In this document: positions 1 to 8,744 of the stretch, piece after piece | Numbering within the stretch: the stretch's first letter is position 1 | Layout of the letters: each line of letters opens with the position of its first letter | From: Citrifermentans bremense | GTDB lineage: Bacteria; Desulfobacterota; Desulfuromonadia; Geobacterales; Geobacteraceae | Length of the DNA: 64,000 nt | Direction: 5' to 3' | Assembly (NCBI RefSeq): GCF_014218275.1 | Contig: NZ_AP023213.1 | Coordinates: forward strand, 248,001 to 312,000 | Program-made: the position numbers and the translations under genes | Notes under the pieces: model-generated | Told to the model about the DNA's origin: nothing | Seen by the model: only the letters and a program-made list of their open reading frames with translations | Databases searched by the model: none

Positions 1-909
1 CTGCACCCTTATCCAGCCACCGCCAAACCGGTGAGCGGCATCGCCGCCATCGTGAACGACGAGATCATCACCACCCAGGAACTGGACAAGGAGTACCTCC
101 AGCTCCAGAAGGAGGCGGACAAGGCCCCGGTCTCAGACAAGAGCGGACTGCGGGGAGCGGCTTTGAACCGCCTTGTGGAGAAAAAGCTGATCGAGCAGAA
201 GATACGCGAGCTGGACATCAAGGTCACGGACGAGGAAGTGCGGCTTGCCATTGAGGACGTGAAGAAGCAGAACAACCTGACCCAGGAGAACCTGGAGCAG
301 GCGCTCGCCGCACAGGGGATGACCTTTGCCCAGTACCGCGGCCAGCTGAAGGAGCAACTGGAGCGCCTGAGACTCATGAGTCAGGAGGTTCGCTCGAAGG
401 TCCAGGTGGGCGAGCGGGAGATGCGCGACTACTACCAGGCGAACCTCGCAAGCTACGGGGGGAGCGAGCTTTACAGCGCCCGCCACATCTTCTTAAAGGT
501 GGACAAGAAGGGTGGCGCCGAGGAGTTGGCAAAGGCCCAGGCGCGCGCCGCCGAGGTGTTGGCCAAGGCGCGTGCCGGCGAGGATTTTGCGGCGCTTGCC
601 AAGAAGTACTCCGACGACCCGGCAGCAGCCAAGGACGGCGGCGATCTGGGGACCTTCAAGAGAACCGACATGCTGCCGGAGATCGGGGACACCGTGGCCG
701 CGCTGAAGCCTGGCGAGGTGAGCGCCGTGGTGCAGAGCCCAGCGGGGCTGCACATCATCAAGCTGGAGCAGAAAAAGCAGGAAGCCGGACGTCCCTTCGA
801 GGAGGTCAAGGACGCCATCGAGGACGTCCTGTACAAGAAGAAATCGGACGAGCGCTTCGCCCAGTGGGTGAAGGAGCTGCGTGCCGGCGCCGCCATCGAG
901 CTGCGCTGA
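1..909 (+). CDS. SurA-like peptidyl-prolyl isomerase, 5' end outside window
   Basis: The reading frame is open from the left edge, so the signal peptide and start lie outside the window; a GTG at 31 is internal. The visible 302 residues begin with a SurA N-terminal-type helical chaperone segment (VNDEIITTQELDKEY) and continue into one PpiC/parvulin domain starting near ARHIFLKV, with the family hallmarks GEDFAALAKKYSDDP, GGDLGTF and GLHIIKLE. Proteins of this build are periplasmic or lipid-anchored foldases for outer-membrane proteins. There is one parvulin domain, whereas E. coli SurA has two, so PrsA/PpiC-type names are equally possible. It ends 28 nt before a bidirectional terminator shared with the convergent dnaJ-like gene. 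Confidence 0.85.
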   Translation: MHPYPATAKPVSGIAAIVNDEIITTQELDKEYLQLQKEADKAPVSDKSGLRGAALNRLVEKKLIEQKIRELDIKVTDEEVRLAIEDVKKQNNLTQENLEQALAAQGMTFAQYRGQLKEQLERLRLMSQEVRSKVQVGEREMRDYYQANLASYGGSELYSARHIFLKVDKKGGAEELAKAQARAAEVLAKARAGEDFAALAKKYSDDPAAAKDGGDLGTFKRTDMLPEIGDTVAALKPGEVSAVVQSPAGLHIIKLEQKKQEAGRPFEEVKDAIEDVLYKKKSDERFAQWVKELRAGAAIELR

Positions 910-936
910 AGTTTCTGTTAGCGCCAGATCAAACAG

Positions 937-972
937 AAAAAGCCCCCACCGGGTTCCGGTAGGGGCTTTTTT
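937..972. terminator. Bidirectional rho-independent terminator
   Basis: A GC-rich hairpin (AGCCCC ... GGGGCT, with an inner ACCGG/CCGGT) is flanked by A-run and T-run on either side. It sits between the convergent SurA-like and DnaJ-like genes and can serve both. Confidence 0.85.
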
Positions 973-985
973 ATCGCTGCTGCAG

Positions 986-1879
986 TTACAACCCCTCTGC
1001 CGCCAGCTGCTCCACCAGCTCCCGCTGGCGGTGGCTCAGCTTTTCCGGGACATGGACGGCGATCCTGACATACATGTCGCCGCGTGCCTGTTCCCCGACC
1101 AGCGGGAACCCGAGTCCCTTGAGCCTCACCTTGGTGCCGGACTGTATCCCTGCGGGTATCTTGATCCGCTTGGTTCCGGACATGGTGGGGACTTCGATCT
1201 GCCCGCCTAGCACCGCCTGCGAGAACCTCACCTCGTGGTTCAGCACGAGGTCGGCCCCCTCGCGGGTAAAGAGCGGGTCCTGCCCGACGTTGACGGTGAG
1301 GTAGAGGTCCCCGGGGCTTCCCCCCATGCGCCCAGCCGCGCCGCGCCCGGCGACCCGGAGCTTGGCGCCGCTCTCGATTCCTGCCGGGATCTTCACCGAC
1401 AGCTCCTCGCGCACGCCGTCGCGCATGAAGGCGACCCTTTTCTCCGCGCCGTCGTAGGCATCGCGGAAGGTGACCTGGACCTCCATGGAGAAGTCCTCGC
1501 CCTTCGCAGCCATCCGGCCGTGACCTCCGCCGCGCTGGCGCCTTAGTGCGTCGCCGAAGATCCGGGAAAAGATGTCGTCGGTGCCGAACCCCTGGTCGCG
1601 GAACATGTCGTCGACGTTGAAACCCCTGAAGATGTCCTCCTGCGAGAACTTCTGGTGGAAGTTCGTAGAGCCGAACTGGTCGAACTGCTCCTTCTTCTTC
1701 GGGTCAGAAAGGACCGCGTACGCCTCGTTTATCTCCTTGAAGCGCTCCTCCGCCTGCTTGTCCCCCGGGTTCTTGTCCGGGTGGTATTTCACGGCGAGCT
1801 TGCGGTAGGCCCGCTTTATTTCGTCGATGGAGGCCCCTTTCTTAACACCGAGAACCTCGTAGTAATCCGTTTGTGCCAT
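986..1879 (-). CDS. DnaJ/CbpA-type co-chaperone (J domain plus C-terminal domains, no zinc finger)
   Basis: 297 residues. The J domain covers about residues 1-70 with the HPD signature at H33-P34-D35, which stimulates the ATPase of DnaK. A linker follows, then two DnaJ-C beta domains (from about residue 125 to 285). There are no CxxCxGxG repeats, so this is a type II Hsp40, closer to CbpA than to DnaJ. The ATG at 1879 is preceded by GGAGAGGA. A sigma-70-like promoter (TTGACA, 17 bp, TACATT on the minus strand) lies just upstream, divergent from the FAD oxidoreductase gene. Confidence 0.9.
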   Translation of the reverse strand: MAQTDYYEVLGVKKGASIDEIKRAYRKLAVKYHPDKNPGDKQAEERFKEINEAYAVLSDPKKKEQFDQFGSTNFHQKFSQEDIFRGFNVDDMFRDQGFGTDDIFSRIFGDALRRQRGGGHGRMAAKGEDFSMEVQVTFRDAYDGAEKRVAFMRDGVREELSVKIPAGIESGAKLRVAGRGAAGRMGGSPGDLYLTVNVGQDPLFTREGADLVLNHEVRFSQAVLGGQIEVPTMSGTKRIKIPAGIQSGTKVRLKGLGFPLVGEQARGDMYVRIAVHVPEKLSHRQRELVEQLAAEGL

Positions 1880-1920
1880 GGTCGATGTCCTCTCCAGCTG
1901 CTATGGGATAAGCTGCCCAG

Positions 1921-1949
1921 AATGTAATAGCTGGAACCGGCGTTGTCAA
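1921..1949 (-). promoter_or_regulatory. Sigma-70-like promoter of the dnaJ-like gene
   Basis: Read on the minus strand: TTGACA (1949-1944), 17-bp spacer, TACATT (1926-1921). Start codon is 42 nt downstream of the -10. Confidence 0.6.
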
Positions 1950-1962
1950 CATGTTGTAAACC

Positions 1963-1992
1963 TTGACAAGCTGCAGCAGCCGGGCTTATATA
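1963..1992 (+). promoter_or_regulatory. Sigma-70-like promoter of the FAD oxidoreductase gene
   Basis: TTGACA at 1963-1968 and TTATATA at 1986-1992 with a 17-18 bp spacer. It is back-to-back with the dnaJ-like promoter, only 13 bp apart, so one regulator could affect both. Confidence 0.6.
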
Positions 1993-2032
1993 AGCGCGTG
2001 ATTAACGACTCTTTAACACGAGGAGCTGCCAG

Positions 2033-3232
2033 ATGAAGCAATTCGACGCCATCGTCATAGGTGCAGGGATCAGCGGACTCAGCTTTGCCAACTATGCCGC
2101 TGCTGCGGGACTGAACACGCTGGTCCTCGAGAAGAGCGGCCGGGTGGGGGGATGCTTCCATTCGCACCGGTTCGACGGTGAGGCGGCTGGATTCTGGCTC
2201 GAACTGGGCGCGCACACCTGTTACAACTCTTACCAGGGGCTGATCGGCCTGATGGAGCAGCACGGCATGATGGGGAGCATCCTGTCCCGGGAGAAGGTCT
2301 CCTTCAAGATGCTGGTCGACAACGAGATAAAGAGCATAACCTCGCAGCTCTCCTTCCCCGAGCTGTTCGGGTCGGCATGGCGCATCTTCACCCTGAAAAA
2401 GGAAGGTGAGAGCGTCGCCTCCTATTACGGGCGCATCGTGGGGCGCAAGAACTACGACAGGGTCTTTGCGCCGGCTTTCAACGCGGTCATCTCGCAACGC
2501 GCCAACGACTTCCCTGCCGACATGCTGTTCAACAAGCGCCCCAGGAGAAAAGACGTCATCAAGAGCTTCACCCTGCAAGGAGGGCTCAACACCGTGATCG
2601 ACAGGCTCTCCACCACTGCCGGCATCACCGTCCTGACCGGCGCCGACGTGGTGCGTGTCGCCAGGGGGGGGAAGGGCTATACGGTGGAACTCGCTGGCGG
2701 CGAAGGGTTCGAGGCGCCGCGGCTGGTGCTCGCTACCCCACCCCCCGCAGCCGCGAAGCTTGCCGGCGAAATCTCACCGGAGCTCTCCCGCCTCTTCTCG
2801 CAGGTCAAGGTTGAGAACATAGAGACGGTAGGGGTCGCGGTCAAAAAGGAGAAGCTTTCGCTTCCCCCCTTGGCCGGCATCATCCCGATTGGCGAGAACT
2901 TCTATTCTGCAGTATCCCGGGACACGGTGCCGCACGAAAGCTACCGCGGCTTCAGTTTCCACTTCAAGTCCGGCGGTTTCCCGCTGGAGGCGAAGCTCAA
3001 ACGGGTGGCGGCCGTTTTGCGCGTGAACACGGCTGATCTGGAGCAGGTAGTGCAGCGGGAAAGCCAGCTTCCCTCGCCGGTAGTCGGGCACAAGGCGCTG
3101 ACCGATCAGATCGACAGTATCATTTCAGGGGAGCAGCTTTTCGTCACCGGCAACTACTTCGCCGGCATGGCGATCGAAGACTGCATCGTGCGGTCGAGAA
3201 AAGAATACGAGAGGTTCTCCGCGGCGCTTTAA
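2033..3232 (+). CDS. FAD-dependent oxidoreductase, protoporphyrinogen oxidase/amine oxidase-like
   Basis: 399 residues with an N-terminal Rossmann dinucleotide fold: GAGISG at residues 10-15, an acidic residue after the second strand (LVLEKSGRVGG), and the GG(C/R)xxS region typical of the flavin amine oxidase/phytoene desaturase/HemY superfamily. RBS GAGGAG lies just before ATG 2033. The middle of the protein (residues 100-180) carries a helical substrate domain as in protoporphyrinogen IX oxidases. Family placement is firm; the substrate is not, since heme, carotenoid and polyamine oxidases share these motifs. It has its own promoter and terminator, so it is probably monocistronic. Confidence 0.75.
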   Translation: MKQFDAIVIGAGISGLSFANYAAAAGLNTLVLEKSGRVGGCFHSHRFDGEAAGFWLELGAHTCYNSYQGLIGLMEQHGMMGSILSREKVSFKMLVDNEIKSITSQLSFPELFGSAWRIFTLKKEGESVASYYGRIVGRKNYDRVFAPAFNAVISQRANDFPADMLFNKRPRRKDVIKSFTLQGGLNTVIDRLSTTAGITVLTGADVVRVARGGKGYTVELAGGEGFEAPRLVLATPPPAAAKLAGEISPELSRLFSQVKVENIETVGVAVKKEKLSLPPLAGIIPIGENFYSAVSRDTVPHESYRGFSFHFKSGGFPLEAKLKRVAAVLRVNTADLEQVVQRESQLPSPVVGHKALTDQIDSIISGEQLFVTGNYFAGMAIEDCIVRSRKEYERFSAAL

Positions 3233-3267
3233 GCTTCAGGTGGAACTATCGGACAGACAGCTAAGAC

Positions 3268-3305
3268 AAGGCCTCCCCCACCTCAGGTGCTGCGGAGGCC
3301 TTTTT
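3268..3305 (+). terminator. Rho-independent terminator
   Basis: AAGGCCTCC ... GGAGGCCTT hairpin followed by five T, downstream of the FAD oxidoreductase gene. Confidence 0.85.
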
Positions 3306-3392
3306 GCGTCCTGGGGGCGTGACATTCTGTGTGGTAAAATCTGGAACTTCGCGAGCATGCGGTGAAGGTTCAGGCGCAGGGAGGGAGGCCAC

Positions 3393-4133
3393 ATGGAGAA
3401 AGAGGGGCTGATACCTGCCCATGGCGGGTATCGCAACCTGAAGAGCTTCCAGGTAGCACAACTGGCCTACGACGTGACAGTCCGGTTTTGCGACCGGTAC
3501 ATAGACAAGAGGAGCCGGACCCACGACCAGATGGTCCAGGCGGCGCGCAGCGGCGTGCAGAACATCGCCGAAGGGAGTCAGGCCTCGGGTACATCGAAGA
3601 AGACCGAGCTGAAGCTGACAAACGTGGCCCGCGCGAGCCTGGAAGAGCTGCGCCTGGACTACCAGGATTTTCTGCGCCAGCGGGGGCTTCCGCTTTGGGA
3701 CCGCTCCGACCCGCGCCGTGTTGCGCTGATAGCCAGGAGGTGTCGAACCGCCGACGACGTGGCACGGTGGGTGGTAGAGATCGGCAGGGGAGGGGGTGGA
3801 CGCGGTGGACTGGATGGACGCAGTGGACATGGACCGAATGGACAACATGGACCTGATGGACGCCATACCGCCACTGGGTCCACTGGGTCCACTGGGTCCA
3901 CTGGGTCCACTGGGGCTGCTGGGTCCACTGGGGCTGCTGGGTCCACTGGGGCTGCTGGGGCTGCTCGCCCCGGCTACGCCGAGATTGCGGCCAATGCTGC
4001 GCTCACGCTCATCGCGGTGGCTTGCTCGCTGCTGGAAAGGCAGCTGGCTGCCCAGGCTGCGGCTTTCGAGAAAGAGGGTGGCTTCACCGAAAGGCTCTAC
4101 CGCACACGCACTCTCTCCAGGAACAAACCATGA
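3393..4133 (+). CDS. Four-helix-bundle (S23-like) protein with internal collagen-like Gly-Xaa-Yaa repeat and C-terminal suffix domain
   Basis: 246 residues; RBS GGAGGGAGG sits 4 nt before ATG. Residues about 15-105 match the four-helix-bundle family first seen in 23S rRNA intervening sequences (LKSFQVAQLAYDVTVRF; MVQAARSGVQNIAEG). Residues about 130-190 are a low-complexity run of Gly triplets: first imperfect (GLDGRSGHGPNGQHGPDG), then GST and GAA triplets. The last ~55 residues (PGYAEIAANAALTLIAVACSLLERQL...) form a separate helical piece, as in the four-helix-bundle suffix proteins I recall from deltaproteobacteria. Role unknown: it may bind RNA or form a pentameric scaffold, but nothing in the sequence proves either. 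Repeat number could vary by slippage. Confidence 0.8.
   Translation: MEKEGLIPAHGGYRNLKSFQVAQLAYDVTVRFCDRYIDKRSRTHDQMVQAARSGVQNIAEGSQASGTSKKTELKLTNVARASLEELRLDYQDFLRQRGLPLWDRSDPRRVALIARRCRTADDVARWVVEIGRGGGGRGGLDGRSGHGPNGQHGPDGRHTATGSTGSTGSTGSTGAAGSTGAAGSTGAAGAARPGYAEIAANAALTLIAVACSLLERQLAAQAAAFEKEGGFTERLYRTRTLSRNKP
3795..3965 (+). repeat. 9-bp tandem repeat inside the four-helix-bundle gene
   Basis: Two blocks. The first (about 3797-3865) is a degenerate 9-mer based on TGGACNNNA. The second (about 3873-3965) has four near-exact ACTGGGTCC units, then ACTGGGGCTGCTGGGTCC 18-mers. The 9-bp period keeps the frame and makes Gly-Xaa-Yaa triplets in the gene frame. Confidence 0.85.
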
Positions 4134-4140
4134 CCCCGCC

Positions 4141-4644
4141 TCACGTTACTAAATACCACGCACCACACCCCAACAGGGCGTAAAGCGCGACCCCCGAGGG
4201 CCTGGAAAAAGCCACCTTGAAATCCTGCCCGGAGGGGACGGAGCTGTAGCAAAAAACGTAGATGACGACATACATGAGCAGGGTGTGCGCCAGGTCGGAC
4301 GGGAACCAACTCGCCCACTGCAGGTAAAGATAGTAGGCGACCAGGTTCAAGAGCAGGGGGGCCAAGGCCGAGGGGAGAGCGGAAACCGGACCCGGCCGGC
4401 TGATGGTGACGGAGCCCAACACCCACCTCTCCCTCCCCTCGCGCCGCGGAAAGATGCTGAACCCCACGGGCCTGCCGCCGCTCACCGCGGCGACAATCAG
4501 GTGGGACAGCTCGTGCAATATTGTCCCCGGCAAGGCCCAGCAGATCTGCCAAAACGCCCCGGCCCGCCCGACCCTCCCTTGAAGCACCGCCAGCATTATC
4601 ACCAGCAGCACCCCGGCAAAATGATGCCAACGCTCCGGATCCAT
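4141..4644 (-). CDS. Small integral membrane protein with HExxH motif (M50-like)
   Basis: 167 residues with about four or five hydrophobic segments. LPGTILHELSHLIVA places an HExxH zinc-site motif at H44-E45...H48 at the edge of a membrane segment, as in site-2-protease/SpoIVFB-type M50 peptidases and in the related M50B-like family. A second acidic ligand motif (LDG or NxxPxxxxDG) is not obvious, so it may be a non-catalytic relative or use another ligand. It converges on the four-helix-bundle gene with only 7 nt between stops and no terminator seen. Confidence 0.65.
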   Translation of the reverse strand: MDPERWHHFAGVLLVIMLAVLQGRVGRAGAFWQICWALPGTILHELSHLIVAAVSGGRPVGFSIFPRREGRERWVLGSVTISRPGPVSALPSALAPLLLNLVAYYLYLQWASWFPSDLAHTLLMYVVIYVFCYSSVPSGQDFKVAFSRPSGVALYALLGCGAWYLVT

Positions 4645-4718
4645 CTCCCCCTCCTCCGATCGCGCGCAGCATAACCTGATTCAGCCGCGGTTACAACGGG
4701 ACAAATGCAAATCGTGCG

Positions 4719-4747
4719 TTGCTCCCCCTCTTGCTCTCTGCTATGGT
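4719..4747 (+). promoter_or_regulatory. Sigma-70-like promoter of the peroxiredoxin gene
   Basis: TTGCTC (4719-4724), 17 bp, TATGGT (4742-4747). About 75 nt of leader precedes the start codon. Confidence 0.5.
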
Positions 4748-4830
4748 TTACCCGTTCATGAAAGGCGAGCCGCGCAGCCGCTCATGCTGCGTCTATCGCT
4801 GCTCCAAATCAGCAGCAGACAGGAGGAATC

Positions 4831-5307
4831 ATGTTTTTGGAAGGACAACCCGCACCGAGTTTCTCCCTGCAGGGAAGCGATGGAAAAACCCATACGCTCA
4901 AGGATTACGCCGGGAGGATCCTGGTGCTCTTCTTTTACCCCAGGGACAACACCCCCGGCTGCACCGCCGAGGCGGTCGGCTTCGCCAAGCTGCAGCCGCT
5001 GTTCGAGCAACTGGGGGCGGTCCTCGTGGGGGTGAGCAAGGACTCCCTAAAATCGCACGAAAAATTCAGCGCCGATTTCAAACTCCCCTTCACCTTGCTT
5101 TCCGACCCCGACGCCTCCGTGATGAAGGCCTATGGCGCCTACGGAGAGAAGGTGCAGTACGGTAAAACCACCGTCGGCAGCATCCGTTCCACGGTCGTGA
5201 TCTCACCTGACGGGATGGTGATAAAGCACTGGCCCAAGGTCCCCAAGGCATCGGAACACCCGGATAAGGTGCTGGATTTCTTCAAGATGCTGGCGAAGGG
5301 AAGGTAG
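4831..5307 (+). CDS. bcp: Peroxiredoxin, Bcp/PrxQ type
   Basis: 158 residues in a thioredoxin fold. The peroxidatic cysteine is C44 in the motif [13 protein letters not shown], the AhpC/TSA Bcp signature. E. coli Bcp has its resolving cysteine five residues later; here that position is V49, and C44 is the only cysteine in the protein, so this is a one-cysteine Bcp that must be recycled by an external thiol. It reduces hydroperoxides in the cytoplasm. RBS AGGAGG (4822-4827 region) precedes the ATG. Confidence 0.9.
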   Translation: MFLEGQPAPSFSLQGSDGKTHTLKDYAGRILVLFFYPRDNTPGCTAEAVGFAKLQPLFEQLGAVLVGVSKDSLKSHEKFSADFKLPFTLLSDPDASVMKAYGAYGEKVQYGKTTVGSIRSTVVISPDGMVIKHWPKVPKASEHPDKVLDFFKMLAKGR

Positions 5308-5379
5308 CGGCCAGATTTCCCATTTCTGTTCCCCTTTAACTTGCACCCTTGCCATCTCAACTAGATGCTGGGCCTTCCC

Positions 5380-5406
5380 TCAAGAATCCCGGGGCGGTGC
5401 CGATAC
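5380..5406 (+). promoter_or_regulatory. Sigma-28 (FliA)-type promoter of the first MCP gene
   Basis: TCAAGAAT - 11 bp - GCCGATAC, against the FliA consensus TAAAGTTT - 11 bp - GCCGATAA. It ends 50 nt before the ATG at 5456. Confidence 0.7.
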
Positions 5407-5455
5407 GCTGGAGAGTGTCGCAAACGGTGCCGCATCATGGTTGAAGGGGGGAGAG

Positions 5456-7006
5456 ATGGAAAAGACAGTTATGACTTTAGGTAAGAGGCTCAAGGTCGGA
5501 TGTGCAGTCGCACTGCTGATGATCATGGCGGTTGGTGCGACGGGGTACTGGCAGATCCAGTCGATGTCGCAGGCGAGCGACTCGATGCTGCACGTCGAGG
5601 GTAAGATTGCCGAAAGTTCCGCACGGCTGAGGGCAGACGTGCTGGGGCTGCGCCGGTACGAGAAGGACACTTTCATCAACATAGGCTCCCCGGAAAAAAC
5701 CAAGGAGTACATGGCTAAATGGCAGGAACAGTTGGGGCACGCTTCGGCAAGGATCTCCGACCTGGAAAAGGTAGTGGTCACCTCGCAGGACAGGGAAATC
5801 GTCAAGTCGATGAAGACCCACCTCGAAACCTACGTAAACGGTTTTAAATCCATCTGCGCCGGATTGGAGGCTGGTAAAATCGCGAGCACCAAGGAGGCAA
5901 ATGCCGCCATCGGGGAATACAAAGACGCCGTCCACGTCCTGGAAACTACGGCTAAGACCTATGCTGAGGATGGTGTGGCGCGCATGGCGCAAAAGGAAAC
6001 GGAACTGGATCGAACCGCTGACCGTGCCGATGCTTTCATCATCTCGCTGGTGCTATCGGCGCTAGCCCTTTTGGTCCTCTCCTTCTACATGCTGATGCGC
6101 AGCCTTGCCGGGCCTGTCGCAGATCTCAGGTCCGCCGCGAGCAATGTCCAGGCCGGCAGCCGTCAGGTTTCCGCCGGTTCGGAGGATCTAAGCGAAGGGG
6201 CAACCGAGCAGGCCGCCGCCGCCGAGGAGGCCTCAAGCAGCATGGAACAGATGAGCGCCAACATACGCAACAACGCCGACAACGCTTCCCAGACCGAGAA
6301 GATGTCCCGGCAGAGCGCCGAGAGCGCCAAAGAGGGGGGCAAGGCGGTCGCTGAAACGGTCGTCGCGATGAGAAAGATCTCCGAGAAAACCTCCATCATC
6401 GGCGAGATTGCCAGGCAGACTAACCTGCTGGCGCTGAACGCCGCCATCGAGGCGGCCCGCGCAGGAGAGCACGGCAAAGGATTCGCAGTAGTTGCCAGCG
6501 AGGTGAGAAAGCTTGCGGAACGGAGCCAGGTAGCGTCGGCCGAAATCGAGGCGCTGTCGACTACCAGCGTACAGGTCGCGGAAAAAGCTGGTGACATGCT
6601 GGCCCGCATCGTCCCCGACATCGAGAAAACAGCTGAACTGGTTCACGAGATAAGCGTGGCATGCCGGGAACAGGACCAGGGTGCGGAGCAGGTGAACCAG
6701 GCCATCCAGCAGTTGGACCAGGTGATCCAGAGAAACGCCATGGCCTCCGAGGAACTGGCCGCGACCTCCGAGGAACTCGCGTCCCAGGCTGAGCAGTTGA
6801 CCGACACCGTCTCCTTCTTCAGCATGAACAGCAACGGCGAGGGTGCAGGTGTCGCAGCATCGGGGATACGGCCTGTTGCGCGCAAAAAAGTAGTGGCCGT
6901 TTCGGGGGACCCGGTTCCCAGGACGAAGAGGCAGCTTACCAAGAGCGGCGCGCTGCCGGGTTACCAATACGAGTTGCAAGACGAGGATGAGTTCGAAAGG
7001 ATGTAG
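5456..7006 (+). CDS. Methyl-accepting chemotaxis protein (4HB sensor)
   Basis: 516 residues from ATG 5456, chosen over an upstream TTG (5441) because AAGGGGGGAG lies just before it. Membrane segment 1 is at about 13-32, a helical four-helix-bundle-type periplasmic domain at about 33-185, membrane segment 2 at about 192-215, then a long coiled-coil signalling domain whose tip contains [18 protein letters not shown]. No canonical HAMP stands out between the second membrane segment and the signalling domain. The tail ([19 protein letters not shown]) is acidic and lacks an NWETF pentapeptide. It receives an extracytoplasmic signal and controls a CheA kinase. A FliA-type promoter lies upstream and a terminator follows. 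Confidence 0.92.
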   Translation: MEKTVMTLGKRLKVGCAVALLMIMAVGATGYWQIQSMSQASDSMLHVEGKIAESSARLRADVLGLRRYEKDTFINIGSPEKTKEYMAKWQEQLGHASARISDLEKVVVTSQDREIVKSMKTHLETYVNGFKSICAGLEAGKIASTKEANAAIGEYKDAVHVLETTAKTYAEDGVARMAQKETELDRTADRADAFIISLVLSALALLVLSFYMLMRSLAGPVADLRSAASNVQAGSRQVSAGSEDLSEGATEQAAAAEEASSSMEQMSANIRNNADNASQTEKMSRQSAESAKEGGKAVAETVVAMRKISEKTSIIGEIARQTNLLALNAAIEAARAGEHGKGFAVVASEVRKLAERSQVASAEIEALSTTSVQVAEKAGDMLARIVPDIEKTAELVHEISVACREQDQGAEQVNQAIQQLDQVIQRNAMASEELAATSEELASQAEQLTDTVSFFSMNSNGEGAGVAASGIRPVARKKVVAVSGDPVPRTKRQLTKSGALPGYQYELQDEDEFERM

Positions 7007-7037
7007 CTAAGAAGCCGCGATTCAATGCGCATATGGC

Positions 7038-7071
7038 GAAGGCCCCCGGAGTTGAACTTCGGGGGCCTTTC
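7038..7071 (+). terminator. Rho-independent terminator
   Basis: GAAGGCCCCCG - loop - CGGGGGCCTTTC hairpin between the MCP gene and the convergent MocR gene. Confidence 0.75.
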
Positions 7072-7170
7072 GCGCGCTAGAGGCCTGCCTCCCCCCCCGT
7101 CCCTCTGACCCCACGATTATCTTCGAAACTGCACCTTTATTTCGGGGCAGATTCGCCGTATCTTTCCAGA

Positions 7171-8562
7171 TCAGGACCATGCCTGTGACAGCAGCTTGAC
7201 GCCCCGGTCTATGTCATCGAGCCGCAACCCGCCAAAACCCAAGATCACCCTGCTGCCGCTGCTGCCTTCGGCAAGGGTGGCCGAATAGGGAAACAGCTCG
7301 ATCCCCCTGCTCCTGGCTCGGGTGATGAGCTCCTTTTCGCTTAGCTCGTGCCCGGAGAGTTCCAGTACCAAGTGCAGCCCCGCACCTTGTCCGAGTACCA
7401 TGGCTTTTGAGCCGAAATGGGTCTCAACCGCCCGCAGCGTGGCATCGTGCTTCTTTTGGTAGAGGGTGCGCATCCGCCGCAAGTGCCGATCCCAGTGCCC
7501 CTGCTCCATGAACTCGGCGAGGGTCTTCTGTTCCAGCAAAGAGACCGAGCAGGCGTAGTCGCGGAAAAGCCGCTGGTAGGAGGAGACCAGCGGGTAAGGC
7601 AGCACCAGGTAGCTGACGCGCAGGGCCGGCGACAGCACCTTGGAGAAGGTGCCGAGGTAGACGATGTTCCCTTCGGGATGCAGCCCCTGTAGAGAAGGGA
7701 TCGGCTTGCCGTGGTAGCGCAACTCGCTGTCGTAGTCGTCCTCGATAACGAAGCGATCCCCTATATTCGCCCATTCGATCAGTCTGAGCCGGTTGGCGAT
7801 GGGCATCACGCACCCGGTCGGGAACTGATGGGAAGGTGTAACGTAGACGAGGGAAGCGCCGCTTGTTTCGAGGGCGTCGAGGTCGAGGCCGCCGGGTCCA
7901 ACTGCTATGGGAACTGTGTCGAAGCCGTGGTTGCCGAAAATGGACCTGGGCAGGTGGAAGCCGGGGTTCTCGAGGGCTACCGCGGGATGCCGCTCTTTCT
8001 GGATCTGCGCGATGATGTCGAGGCTCTGTTGTATTCCGGAACAGACGACGATCTGTTCAGGGTCGCAGGCCACTCCGCGCGAACGCTCCAGGTAGAGCCG
8101 GATGCTGGAACGCAGTCTCCGCTCGCCTTGGGGCTCGCCGTACTGAGCCAGCGCGCCGCGACCCTGGCGCAACGAGTCCAGGAAGCATCTGCGCCATAGC
8201 GATGCGGGAAAGGCGTCCGGGTCGAGCCTCGCGGGGTGGAAGTCGATGTTTCCCTTTGGTTTTGGCTCGGGGAGAGAGGCGCGCCGTCGCATGGCTCGCT
8301 GCGGCGACAAAGGCAGGGCATCCGGCGTGAGCGCGGAAACGAAGTACCCGCTTCGCGGCTTGCTGTATATGTAACCTTCGGCGCAAAGTTCGAGATAGGC
8401 GCCTTCGACGGTGTTGCGGCTGACGGAGAGCTCGGCGGCCAACTCCCGCACCGAGAGGAGCTTCGAGTCCGATGGCAACTTCCCGGAGAGGACGCCTGCT
8501 TTCATCTGCTCATAAAGCTGCCTGTAAAGCGACGGTTTCCCGCGGTGGTCGAGGATGAACAT
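7171..8562 (-). CDS. MocR-family (PdxR/GabR-like) GntR-aminotransferase regulator
   Basis: About 463 residues from the ATG at 8562 (MFILDHRGKPSLYRQLYEQM); the frame is open further upstream but that segment looks non-coding. Residues 1-75 form a GntR winged helix (KLLSVRELAAELSVSRNTVEGAYLEL). The rest is a fold-type I aminotransferase domain with the PLP-lysine context YLGTFSKVLSPALR. Such proteins use PLP as effector and typically control PLP synthesis or amine catabolism. The gene is divergent from an FMN-binding flavoprotein gene of the pyridoxamine-phosphate-oxidase fold, its probable target; two inverted repeats lie between them. Confidence 0.88.
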   Translation of the reverse strand: MFILDHRGKPSLYRQLYEQMKAGVLSGKLPSDSKLLSVRELAAELSVSRNTVEGAYLELCAEGYIYSKPRSGYFVSALTPDALPLSPQRAMRRRASLPEPKPKGNIDFHPARLDPDAFPASLWRRCFLDSLRQGRGALAQYGEPQGERRLRSSIRLYLERSRGVACDPEQIVVCSGIQQSLDIIAQIQKERHPAVALENPGFHLPRSIFGNHGFDTVPIAVGPGGLDLDALETSGASLVYVTPSHQFPTGCVMPIANRLRLIEWANIGDRFVIEDDYDSELRYHGKPIPSLQGLHPEGNIVYLGTFSKVLSPALRVSYLVLPYPLVSSYQRLFRDYACSVSLLEQKTLAEFMEQGHWDRHLRRMRTLYQKKHDATLRAVETHFGSKAMVLGQGAGLHLVLELSGHELSEKELITRARSRGIELFPYSATLAEGSSGSRVILGFGGLRLDDIDRGVKLLSQAWS

Positions 8563-8652
8563 AAGGCTCCTGGTCCAAAAAAACAAAAGGGTTGTGACAT
8601 CGACCACGGCAGTTTAATGCAGCGGCGACAAAGTCGTCAAACGCAATCAGAC

Positions 8653-8669
8653 CCTGCCAGTCGGGCAGG
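8653..8669. promoter_or_regulatory. Inverted repeat, candidate MocR operator 1
   Basis: CCTGCC-N5-GGCAGG, perfect 6-bp arms, in the 208-bp divergent region between the MocR gene and the flavoprotein gene. Confidence 0.45.
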
Positions 8670-8727
8670 TTGAGGCCGACCCTTGAGGGGCAGTGCCCGA
8701 TGGAAGGACCCGCAGATAACACTGGCC

Positions 8728-8744
8728 CTGCCGCAAACCGGCAG
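8728..8744. promoter_or_regulatory. Inverted repeat, candidate MocR operator 2
   Basis: CTGCCG-N5-CGGCAG, perfect 6-bp arms, same spacer length as the first repeat and 75 bp away from it. It lies 27 bp before the flavoprotein start codon, inside the likely 5' leader. Confidence 0.45.

Noticed and set aside
5388-5455. Riboswitch (cyclic-di-GMP/GEMM type) before the first MCP gene
   Set aside because: Lacks the conserved GEMM core; the GCCGATA stretch is better explained as a sigma-28 promoter.
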